Under the pieces are notes generated by a model. It was not told the DNA's origin, made no database searches, and saw nothing but the letters and a program-made list of their open reading frames with translations. Of a stretch of DNA of 64,000 nt, positions 54,371 through 64,000 are shown piece by piece (position 1 is the first letter of the stretch; each line of letters begins with the position of its first letter). Origin of the DNA: Fasciola hepatica (Eukaryota; Platyhelminthes; Trematoda; Plagiorchiida; Fasciolidae); the NCBI GenBank assembly GCA_948099385.1, contig CANUEZ040000180.1, positions 5,478,501-5,542,500 on the forward strand. The letters run 5' to 3'. The position numbers were made by a program, and so were the translations under genes.

Positions 54371-57300
54371 AGTTGCTATTCAAAATGTACACGTTACAGT
54401 ATCTGACATTCTTGATAGCTTTCCGGCATCCGCGTCATTTTTCATTCCCTTGACTGATTGTGCATGGAACACCCGTGATCCTAAAAGATCGATACTCGGA
54501 TGCCAGTTCCAAGTTCTCGCGCGGACTTTGTCTTCTCCCTGGAAAAGACTCGTGAAAATGACCTAATCAATTTTATTGGAATGTCGCTCAGGTTGGTTCG
54601 ACTCCCGGGTAGATTTCAGACATCCAACTCCGAATTATTTCCCAATTAACTCGATTGTATAACGTATCGGACGTGTTGGTGAGATCTGATAGCTTATGCA
54701 AGGGAAGCTAGTGTCGAACGTGGTTCATCCTCGATCTCAATTACGAGACATCTAGTTGAATTTAGCCGACTTGATATGGGGGAATTAAAGTAGCCCCGTG
54801 TGATTCACTCATCATAGTTGGGGTAAAGGGTGGATGCTGTCGTTACAGCCTATGGAAGATGAAGGTTTGGAATTTTTGGAAATGTTCTATGAAACAAGGC
54901 AAAACATCATGAAAATAGCACGACTTTTTTACTGTTAAACACGCAAACTGTCCGTCTCTATCTCAGAAGTGCTTCCGTAATCTCACAAGAAAGTTTCGAG
55001 AAAAAAAAGACTAGCAAACTGATTTCAAAGGACTAATGTTTAGTCTTCATGATCAATAAACTTGCGTTGAATCTATTTCTTGTTCACTTCCTTTTTGATC
55101 AGGAGGGCTGAGAATGGGTAAATGTCATTTTCCCAACCACTTCATGCAATACAACCAGAAGGCATCCTAAATTAGCCAATACTTTTATGCCACCAATTAT
55201 CCCAGCTAAACAAATTGCATAGCTCACAAGCTCCCAAATCGGGCAAAGTGGATTGCTTTTTCAATGCGAAAAGTGGTTAGCAAAAGACCGCCAACCTCAA
55301 CCTCATTTCTTGCGCTGCATCTGGTGCCCTCGAAACATCCAATCGAGCCGAATTCTCAGTTCACCTGACCTGAATGCTAATGACTGACGTGCGAGCTGTT
55401 CCCGTCTAAGCACGGAGTTGGCGAAGTTGGATGAATGTTTGCGTGCTTGCGTAGCTATATTTCATCTGTTGAATAGAAGGATTTGCTCGAATATTGAGGA
55501 AACTGTCCGAAAGAGTGGATTTACAAGTTATGCAAATGATTGTGCATGTAAACCAAACCAAGGTTGAGGTGGTGAATGAAACAAGTTAGCCGGTCTAATG
55601 ACCGTCTGGAGGGCGAGCGGCCGAGGGACGAGTTTAGTAATGTCAGCTAAAATAAGCAGAATATTAAGACACAGTCATGTGATGGCACGAACTCGAGTAT
55701 TTTCCCACTTTTCTGCCCGAATGTGTTGATTGGGTAGTGTGTGACTGAGCGGTGTGCTCGTGCTGAGCCCAAATAAGCCACTCAATGACCGTCTAACTGG
55801 CTTCGACAAAAAGTTTCCCTCACATAATACAAACGGATACAATAATTTGTGTGACAGTGCCGAACACGGGAGACTTTGTGCTTGATAATACACAAAATCT
55901 GGAAATTAATACAGTCGTCCCCCCGGTACATGAAACATTATCAATTCATCCAGATAGATGAAAATGGCTAATACCCTGTCAATTTGGCTGATCACCTTAG
56001 AAACTAGTTCAGTGAACAACAGAACAAGACAAGTTAGCTGAACCTGCTTACAGCTGCCCCGATCGTTGAAGGTTTTCATTGGCTGTCTTCTTGAAGGCAA
56101 ATTCACTACACTCGACTAGTGATCTCTTGCTTCCCTTCAGTTGCATAACTTGGGGCAAATGTGCTATGAAAAGAAACATGGTTCTTTCACACTCTGTGGG
56201 AGCAAAACTCAGCTCCTCTGACTGGCGAAACCGGAAAGATTATCTTCGGCACTATTCTCACGTGAATGTGCCACTTTCAGTGGGATGTGTATAGTCCACT
56301 GGATCTCTCCAAGAACAATGTGTTACTAGCATTAGGTCACAAACAAAACAACCTCATTTCATATCGAATATGCATCACTCTCTTCAAAAACGTGTCGATT
56401 AGTCAATAAAATAGACCTGATTTAGAATCTACGCTTTTTCACAAACAAGAAGTGAATTCTATCGGTACTTGAGCGTGCGACCGGAAGTGATTTAACCGGA
56501 TAAAAGCGAAGTAGTCCATATAGGCACTAATCCTATTCTGTCCTAACTAATTTCTCAATCCAGATTATTAGCCAGTCTAACTCACTTCCGGTTAACCAGT
56601 TAATCTCATGATTCCCACCAAAACAACTATGCCATCAAGATCAAAAAACCCTTTCGTTATCTTACTTCATCTTCCGGAATGGCTCTGGGAGTACGTAACA
56701 CACAAGAGAGATGTACTACGACTCCAAACAGAATTGGAATTTGAGCGAGCGACAGAGAACACAGAACAGTAGCGTTGAAACGGGACGGTGTAGTATGCTG
56801 GGCCAGTGATCACCGGTACGGGTTTGCGCGTGCTTGATCTGAAATGACCAAAACACTGGAAACTTCATAAGCTTAAAGCACAGTAAAAATTTTAAAAGAT
56901 TCCCACATTTTAATCAGATTTCAATAAGGTAAGCTGCAGCCTGACCGTTACCATTTCAGGGGGCAAGCTGCAGGCAACCATTTTCGTGTTTGATTCATGT
57001 AAGTACAAGATCCTGTTGATGCACTCACTGAGCCTGTGTGCTCACGGGTTTTTTCTTCTCTGTATTTTGTAGACTGGACACCGATCCTTTGCATATGACA
57101 CAATGACACTCAGTGAACAGTGAATGTACACGTGATGTGTAATATATAGTTTAACAAAGGAGTTCACTACCACAGTACAATATTTTAAACCTTTAAACAT
57201 GTAATACTTGATCGGTGATGGGTGGTATTCATTGCTTCTCTCCTGAAACAGACTCGGGATTATCAGAATCAGTACAGTCGAAAATAGATTGAGAAATTGG

Positions 57301-57412
57301 CAAGATAGAAGTTATTTAGTTCAAATGTCTGTGATTTACGGAACAACTGTGTAAGTCAAGAATCCGACAAAGTATTTTCTCCATCTGAATGCGCTAAACA
57401 CCTCGAGGGGCC
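54371..57412. other. No recognised gene; one dispersed repeat
   Basis: About 3 kb with no recognised gene. Dispersed repeat C copy 2 (55300-55560) lies here and a CCTCATTTCATAT fragment of possibly the same family is near 56351. Confidence 0.4.
55300..55560 (+). repeat. Dispersed repeat C, copy 2
   Basis: It aligns with 8825-9080 through the landmarks CCTCATTT, GAATTCTCAGTTCA, CCTGACCTGAATGCTAATGA, then TGCGAGCT and GAATGTTTGCGTGCTTGCG. Copies are on the same strand and moderately diverged. Class unknown. Confidence 0.5.
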
Positions 57413-58200
57413 TCAGGTCGTTCCATCTGCAAATTCAAAACTCAACAAGTTTATCCATAGGACTCGATTTCTGAATAGCCTGGCCGGACTCTTGTCAGTA
57501 ATTAAGCGAACAACATTGCCGTAATGAAGCAACAAATCATCGGTCAGTCTGTTTAGTTCGTCCAATACATTGGAGCATACAGATGCAATAGCACCCTTTA
57601 AAAACCAATCAGAATTCTTAGCTGTTCCTTTCGTTTGTGGATGTTGGGGTGGGGTCAAAACATGACGATGACCCAATCGGTCACTCTGACCATGACTTGA
57701 CTTTCATTATTGCTAATTGTTACGCAATGAACACCTTCCGGTGTGAAAATTCTTATAAGAACCATATTAGCGAAATCACTGATTGGGCTAGGAGTGAAAT
57801 GGACTTCGCACCAACGTGAGTATGAATCAGTAGGAACAAAGGTGCAATGCGTGTCCAAGAATGGACAGCTATAATCAGCATGAACGCGTTACCAGGGCTA
57901 TGGAGAAATCATCCACGGGATCCAATTTGTTGGCCATGAATGAACTGTGTGTATGTAGGTGACATATGATCTAACTGCTGGCACAAATACCTGTTGAACT
58001 TCGGCCATCAAATGGGGAATCTAGCAAGTGACTTCATCTACTCGATACCCAGGTGCCGAGAAAGCTAATTTTCCAAGACTGGAAGAACAATGATTCCGTA
58101 GTTCTCACTCAGAATTCCGTCGCACAAAATAATTTGTTCCTCTCGGCTTTTGTAGAACTCCGGTAAGTTGTGTTAAATATCGGCTGACCACCCTCGTCGA
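57413..58200 (-). pseudogene. Ty3/gypsy retrotransposon integrase relic
   Basis: On the minus strand, starting near 58190, HNLPEFYKSREEQII and CDGILSENYGIIVLP are followed by RHLGIE, MKSLARFPI and WPKFNR, matching the linker and zinc-binding region of gypsy integrases; the zinc-ligand cysteines are lost. The core follows with a degraded RVHADYSCPFLD (57945-57875) and FVPTDSYSRWCEVHF (57840-57790), then a VTISNNESQ segment where VTDNG-type residues with the second catalytic Asp should be. The C-terminal part (57676-57413) shows LTPPQHPQTKGTAKN, containing the HPQTNGxAE motif with Glu replaced by Lys. Stops and frame changes prevent function. No reverse transcriptase, RNase H or LTR was recognised beside it. 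Confidence 0.8.
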
Positions 58201-59344
58201 ACACAGCCGAAGATGGTACGAACAAGGTCCAGCTGAGTAACCGATAGTGGTTTTGGAACTAAACAGACAGTAATGAAAGCCTCCTCTGAATGGGTGAAAC
58301 GAGATGACTAGTCGACATGCAGAACGGATTACACTTCTCAATGCGAAATGGCGTATCGGAAGAGGGACACCGGTATTTGACCATTAGACAGATAAAGTCC
58401 ATAAAACATGTACAACCGTTTATGTAGGTCCTTTACCAGACCGTGAAGTATCAAAATCGATCCTCCGGGTGTCTGAGTATTTCCGCTCCCCTCTGGCCAG
58501 ATACCTGTGGCCATTATCTTGATTCTTTTGCACACCAATTCCGTTCGTTTGCTCCGATTGTTCCAGTTGATGGCTTGATCGGTAGCCACTCACATGGACT
58601 AGCTTGCTGGTTGCCTGAGATTCCGCTCAGTCTCATCTACTGGTCCGTGTCTGTTTTATCTGTTTCGGGATGCTTGCAACATATTCACCACCTGTTCTTT
58701 GGTCTGTGGCTCTCGATTGGTTGGTCCGACCGATTTGATACTCGCATTGTTCTGCTGCTACAGCATTCCCAGCTACAATATTAATACGCAGCTAACAAAT
58801 CACTACATCGCTGATCTACAGCTGCTGACGATTCCACAAAAACAGTGCAGACTGTGAATGATTTCCAAAGTTTCATGATTTACGACAATAATGCAGCGGG
58901 TACCAAACGAACCTTTGTGTATGCAAGTGACATTCCAAAATACAGCTGATACTTCACGACGCTTTTGGAATGTCCGCGTTCAGAAATGTACAACACCGGT
59001 TGACTATTCTGTTCTAGACCCACACCCCGATGACAGTAGGTGATGTTTCTGTAATAACTTGGATGGTATACATGGTGAAATTGAACGAAGAACAGAATTT
59101 GTTGACAGAAAAAAAAGTAGATTACGTAAGCACTGCTCGTGCACTAAAGACCGATGAAACATTTATTAAGGGATATGGTTCATTAACGTGGCAGATTTGG
59201 TTGAGAAATTGAGAATATATGGGGAATAATACTAGATGGAGCTCAATAGGGAATGTAATTCTGCAAGAGATTTGGGATAAGCGGCAACAGTAAAGGTGTA
59301 GAGGGTCTGGGGCTGTGGCAAAACCTGTACGCATCAGCTAAATA
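58201..59344. other. No recognised gene
   Basis: Upstream (minus-strand sense) of the integrase relic one would expect RNase H and reverse transcriptase, but I could not recognise either. The frames at 58443-58784 (plus) and 58338-58589 (minus) overlap and have no known motif. Confidence 0.4.
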
Positions 59345-60625
59345 ACCTAAACATCATCATCATCGTCGTACAGCTTTAGGTAGCAGGGTAAGCACCACTG
59401 ACCACTGCCTTCCTCATCATGTTCCACGTGGAAATAGAAAGAATGAATATACAAGATGGACAGCGTGTGGACTAACACGGGTGGGAAAAGGAAAGAGAGC
59501 CTTAATAGCCAACTCACGGAATGCAGAGTCTAACTGTAAAGACACACACTAATCAGTCATTCTAGTCCGACAGAAAGCGACAACACGATCGTCACTGTTC
59601 ACGGTTAGCTGCCATATCCTTCAGTATCTCCAGCCAACTGGTTGAGGGATCTTTTGGACCCCAGCCACGAAGACATGAGGCAATTGCTTTTCTTAAGTTT
59701 GCCGTGCACTTTCTCATTCCCCACCGCCAAGTCATCTGTTAACCTCCACGTGGTTTCTTCCACCCCCTGGAAGGAACGGAAAACAGGGCACTGTATGATA
59801 GACGTGTGTTCGCTATTCATAACACGTGCCCTAACCAACGAAGTCTACTAAGCTGGATACGTCGTGATAGAGAACTCTCTGAACTGGTACCCGATACTCG
59901 ATTTCTCACCTCAACATTACTTACTTGGTCATTCTATCCCATCCCACCAATACTACGCAGAAGTCGGTGGTTGGGAACCTCAAGAAGACGAACATCTTCC
60001 GCATGTATAACCCAAGTCAAGCAACTATACAAAAAAAACTGAAAGCACCGCAGGACAGTACACACTATCTTTCAACTTCTGCAAAATATCAGATCAGGGC
60101 CACGAATGTTACAGTCCATCGTATGCCGCTCGAGCTTTGGATTTACGCGTGCTCGCTTTAACTTCCGTGTTTCCATCAGTCGTCAAGCTGCTGCCGGGGT
60201 AGCTAAAACGGTCAGCAACTGTTAGTTTCTCCCCATTGAGCATCAAGCTCGGAATAGTTGACGTCCAGTCTCGTAACATCACTTTACGCCTTGTAGGTGC
60301 AAAGCGCATGCCGAATGGAGCTACAGCTCTCCCAATTCTGCCTAGTGTACGTTAGGCATGTTCCGTGCATTCGAACAAGCAGACAACATCGTTCGCGTAA
60401 TCTAGGTCACACAGCTTTCCACTATTTCCTAGTTCGACCCTCAAATCCTGAAGATTTCGCAAGGCCTTTTCCATTATCTCGTTCATGAGGAAGTTAAACA
60501 AGAACAGAGAAATGGGACATCCCTGTCCAACACCGCTGGTCATTTCGAATGGACTAGATAATTCACCGTAAACACTTATGCGGCCATCTGCGTTGATAGT
60601 AACGTTGAGTTAATGTAATCTGTCA
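59345..60625 (-). mobile_element. RTE-like LINE relic, reverse transcriptase to 3' tail
   Basis: The minus strand reads SVYGELSSPFEMTSGVGQGC and PISLFLFNFLMNEIMEKAL (palm motif B, 60600-60460), LDYANDVVCLF (motif C, with Asn replacing the first catalytic Asp), then after a shift MRFAPTRRKVMLRDW, LNGEKLTVADRFSYPGSSLT and KASTRKSKARAAYDGL. The middle portion is badly decayed. Near 59660-59600 a C-terminal GWGPKDPSTSWLEILKDMAA is readable in one frame. The element ends in a short GAT-rich tail at about 59350-59365, a common 3' end type for such LINEs. It is the same family as the 38684 fragment. Confidence 0.8.
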
Positions 60626-62058
60626 AACAAATAAAACAAACGTTCTTTATGTTAGCCTTCGGTGGAAAGAAGCACAACAGTACTATCCGAATAGGGCAAA
60701 ATACCCTTCACATCTGAAAGCAGAGAATTTATGTTGCAATAAAAATGGTGGGTGAAAAGCAGAAACCAAGAAACAGTATTTTACTGGAACTACCTAAGAG
60801 GTCCCCTGAAGGTTGTCAGTTCACGGGACTGTAAAATCAAGTCAAGTTTTGAGAAGAATTTAGAACCATGAAACTGAGTGAGAATCTTCTCTGGCTTGAT
60901 AGTTAAACAAGCCGATTGCTTAAAAATTTGATCACCATGATACTCTGTTGCCACAATTAGTACACTACTATTTGGGGCATAATTGGAGTACACTGCATTG
61001 AAGTTCTCAGTGGTGTGGTTATCACCTTGGAGACTAAATTATCCAAAGCTGTCCATACTGTCTCGTGTAGTTCAGGAAGAATGATTCAGCGGTTCGTAAA
61101 AATGGGGGATCCAGTTAATTTAATATTTACTGGAGTCATTTTACAGCTTTTGAATAATCAAGTATTAAGTGCCGAAGGTAAAACTGATGGGATTCAAACA
61201 ACAACAAAAAATAAGAATACGCGCGTACGGTTCGTACAATTTGAACCAATGATAAAAATAGCCGAGCCAATCAGTTCAGTTCATTCAAACATTAGCCTCA
61301 CTCTTCTGTGCTCCGGTTTCGGTTGCTGCCTTCTATCATCTCCTAGTCAAGGGCAAAACAGAAAAAAGCATAACGCGAAAAAGAGCCCAAAGCAAGATAA
61401 GAAGCGGGAATCACGAAGGAAACGAAAGGGTTCGAGAGTAACTAAGCCACTGGCCGCGAAATATAACCATATCACTTAATGTCTACAGCCATCTGGTGGG
61501 CTAGTCACTTGAACCCCAACCTGGAAGTCTTACACGTCCTGTTAGGCCAAGTCGCTAAGTCAATCACAAGAAATGAGCACACGGATGTATTTGAGTGATC
61601 ATCGGTTAGGCTTAATTCACACAGTAGAAGTACGAGTAGCTGAAGCCCAGTGATGCCTTCGACTGAAATGACGATAGGTTTGAGTTGTACAGAATCAATA
61701 CGTCCAGAAACTGTTAGAAATAAAAGAGTCAATGCACTTTGTGTATATCATAAAGGAATAATGTACACCGTTGTTCTCGAGAAATGTACCAGTATTGTGA
61801 ATACAGAGGTAAAGGCTAAAGCTCACTAACATCGGGGACTGAAAATCTGAAGACAGACGGATATAATCAGTTCAGTATTGTACTAAATATGCTTGCACGC
61901 TCATATGTGAATACTGGATATGATTTATCTAGACAAGGTTATGACATTCAAGATGGCTGAATCGAGCGTTTAATTTGGAATGTCTTTGGCCACGAGTTTT
62001 GCTCGCATTCCACTGCATTGACTGTTATCGGATTTGGTGTCTCTAACAATGCACCAAG
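60626..62058. other. No recognised gene
   Basis: About 1.4 kb. The plus-strand frame 61015-61479 (154 codons) has a Lys/Arg-rich C-terminal half (for example KKSPKQDKKRESRRKRKGSR) but no recognised domain, and could be chance. Confidence 0.4.
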
Positions 62059-62439
62059 CTATTGAGTAGGAAATGAAGGAGGAATACCGTTCCTGAATAG
62101 CACTTGTGGCTCATCAACAACGGCGACTTGTACACCCTCGTACTGTCCACAAAATGATATGATTGATTGAAATGTACATTCGTGAGGGAGAAGTAGGCTA
62201 CGTGGAAAAACTGATCGGGTCATCCTAGCTGTCAATCTGCCACGTAGGTGCACCTCAAAAAGGGCAGCTAGTGTTTGCAATTGCAAGTTGAACTGCCGAA
62301 TAGGCTGATTAGCTTCCCTCACGAACCACTGTAATTCAGCCCCATCGGCTCCGTCAAAAAGTACAAGCGGGAATTGATTCAAAAGCAAATCTTCCAACGA
62401 AATGTGCGGCGCGGACATTGGGGTTTCCGGGGAAGTCAC
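62059..62439 (-). CDS. Unassigned 126-codon open frame, possible exon
   Basis: The frame has a protein-like, mixed composition: hydrophobic segments (LLLNQFPLVLFDGADGAEL), an Arg-rich patch (HLRGRLTARMTRS) and C-terminal VAVVDEPQVLFRNGIPPSF. It has no low-complexity tracts and does not overlap any recognised repeat. I do not recognise the family. It could be an exon of a host gene or a retroelement fragment such as gag. No convincing splice sites, promoter or partner exons were identified, so coding status is uncertain. Confidence 0.25.
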   Translation of the reverse strand: MTSPETPMSAPHISLEDLLLNQFPLVLFDGADGAELQWFVREANQPIRQFNLQLQTLAALFEVHLRGRLTARMTRSVFPRSLLLPHECTFQSIISFCGQYEGVQVAVVDEPQVLFRNGIPPSFPTQ

Positions 62440-62604
62440 ATTTTTACCAAGGAATAAGAAACCTTTCTGACAACTTAAAAATATACTTTTTTCTCAGAGT
62501 CCAATCTTTCCTTTGCAGGGCACCATATTTAGAATATTTCGAGGTATTTACATAATATTATTCCGAACAGCTCTACATCCTTTAGTGAATAAGTTCAACA
62601 AACA

Positions 62605-62735
62605 GTTGACAGCCAGCCCGGATAGCCTTGTGGTTGACGTGTTCGACTTAAAGTCATTCGTCCCGGGTTCGAGTCCCCTTTGGGCCACGGAAGATGTGCA
62701 CTGCTGCTGATTCCTAACAGGCTGTATAAAACAGT
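62605..62735 (+). mobile_element. tRNA-derived SINE (family 1)
   Basis: The head has TAGCCTTGTGGTTGACGTG (A-box-like) and GGGTTCGAGTCCC (perfect B box), followed by GTGCACTGCTGCTGATTCCT, the same body signature as at 24345. It is the best copy of this family. The anticodon-arm region does not fold cleanly, so it is not a tRNA gene. Confidence 0.75.
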
Positions 62736-64000
62736 TATGCACTGCCTCCATGGCTTTCAATAGTGAGTTGAGCGTTCATACCGCGTTATGAGTTACATTA
62801 TGCGAACACTGAATCCTCTATTCCATACTCGTATTTCTAGATAGTTCTGAGCACTAGAAAGAATATTCCGTCTCCAGCTTGCAACCGTTCAAAGTGCTAA
62901 GACTGGTCACGAAGCCGGTGGCTGTCTGTTGGAATGGTGCTGGAGCACACATTACACAGGACACACTTACTACAGCTCCAACCCAGAACTTGTATTTGCC
63001 CGCAAAAATAGAACACGGGATAATGGATCTGAATTTCAATAGTGCTCCGCAAATGTACTTTGTGGTCTACAAGGCAGCTAAACATGCGTTAATTATTCAT
63101 TTGTAATCATCTATACTGCTCTGTTCGGGTTTTCTGCAAGGCTTAGTAAACGAAATCGCCCGTCCCGGAAGCTACCTTTTCGAAGTTAGTGGATCTCAGA
63201 TGGTGGTAAGTCACCTTAGACGTACTACTTATACACCACTATGGCTTAGAAAAATAACCTAGAGAACAAGCTAGTTCGGATCAATTTACATAGACGATCA
63301 ATTATATATGTCCTAGCCATTCACCATAAATCGACTTTAAAATACCAGGCTTGACACAAATCCACCTGAAGTCTCTGAACCTATTTAATGCTCCTCCGTA
63401 TGGAATCACACCTCAGTTTTCAGAACAGAACTAGCAAGAATGGTCCTCTCTTTTGCGTCTAATTTTTTACAGTTCTTATTCACCATTCCACAACTGGTTC
63501 ACATGAAGTGATTCTTTCACATAGATGGTAAATCGCTTTGTTAATTCACCATCATCTTTCTGTTAATCTAAAGCCGCTGATAGGATATTGTACAGATTGA
63601 TCACTGTTTGAGAAATTTACTGTTGGACTTGGTGTGAATAAGAACTGAGATGATTGGAAGTACTGGATGCAGTCAGAACACATTGGTCCAATAGGTCTTT
63701 CACAGGAAATGATTGCCATATAGCTTTTCTTTCTAATTGATTAGATTTGTTGTCAGTATACGGAGCCTCCAGCTGCTTTTGTGGTACATTAATTATCAGA
63801 AATTAGTTGAAGCGAATGAATTTTGAACCAGACTAATGACAGCACGTCAGCCACGTTATCCAGTTGTCAAAACTCTTTGTTTTACAATATTAATTTGAAG
63901 CGGTCACGAAAGACTCTCTGGTTGAAGCAGCTCGTATCCTCTTCTTCTACTGTTCTGAATACTGTCACTGAAGTAGTCCAACCGACCGATGAAGTGACCT
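62736..64000. other. No recognised gene
   Basis: About 1.3 kb to the window end, AT-rich in places, with no recognised coding or repeat feature. Confidence 0.4.

Noticed and set aside
61015..61479. 154-codon plus-strand frame with a basic C-terminus
   Set aside because: No domain, no conserved motif and no clear start context. The length is not remarkable enough to claim a gene.

Overview
This window looks like repeat-dominated, gene-poor DNA from an animal, most likely a parasitic flatworm (trematode or cestode). The assignment rests on the style of the CR1/jockey-like and RTE-like LINE relics, the Ty3/gypsy and BEL/Pao relics, the tRNA-derived SINEs and the hammerhead-ribozyme repeats; it is an inference, not a proof. 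No operons, bacterial genes, rRNA genes, intact tRNA genes or CRISPR arrays are visible. Almost every open frame is short. The frames that make sense as protein are pieces of retrotransposons, broken by stops and frameshifts. One minus-strand frame at 62059-62439 could be a host exon, but I do not recognise it.

Layout. 1-1.9 kb: unassigned. 1.97-8.1 kb: a giant inverted repeat with arms of about 2.7 kb around a 545-bp spacer; each arm carries a damaged CR1/jockey-like LINE plus about 0.5 kb of shared non-LINE flank. 8.1-17 kb: sparse SINE and dispersed-repeat fragments. 17.1-18.9 kb: a dispersed repeat, then two opposed, decayed hammerhead repeats with AT-rich flanks. 19-31 kb: SINE fragments, a BEL/Pao gag relic at 25.1-25.3 kb, and the inverted partner of the 17.4-kb repeat at 29.6-30.1 kb. 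31-35.5 kb: two CR1-like LINE relics. 35.57-35.87 kb: a foldback element between 13-bp direct repeats. 38.7-39.5 kb: an RTE-like reverse transcriptase tail. 39.6-42.8 kb: a long LINE relic with endonuclease, reverse transcriptase and an internal (GAT)n array. 44.5-45.6 kb: a tandem array of a 301-bp unit with an intact hammerhead ribozyme in each complete unit. 52.7-54.4 kb: a second LINE of the GAT type. 57.4-58.2 kb: a Ty3/gypsy integrase relic. 59.3-60.6 kb: a second RTE-like LINE.

Most interesting observations. (1) Three near-identical minus-strand hammerhead ribozymes sit in the 301-bp array at 44.5-45.6 kb, with all core residues, paired helices I and II, a self-complementary helix III (ACCGGT) and a GTC cleavage site. 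One end of the array falls within about 3 nt of the predicted cleavage position. This suits a retrozyme or Penelope-type element that moves through self-cleaved, possibly circular RNA. (2) In the LINE at 52.7-54.4 kb the reverse-transcriptase frame runs straight into 171 mostly Asp codons at the place where the catalytic Tyr-Ala-Asp-Asp motif should be, so the GATGAT encoding the catalytic aspartates appears to have seeded a 513-bp microsatellite. A sister copy at 40 kb carries a related array at the same place. (3) The large inverted repeat at 2-8 kb could fold into a very long hairpin.
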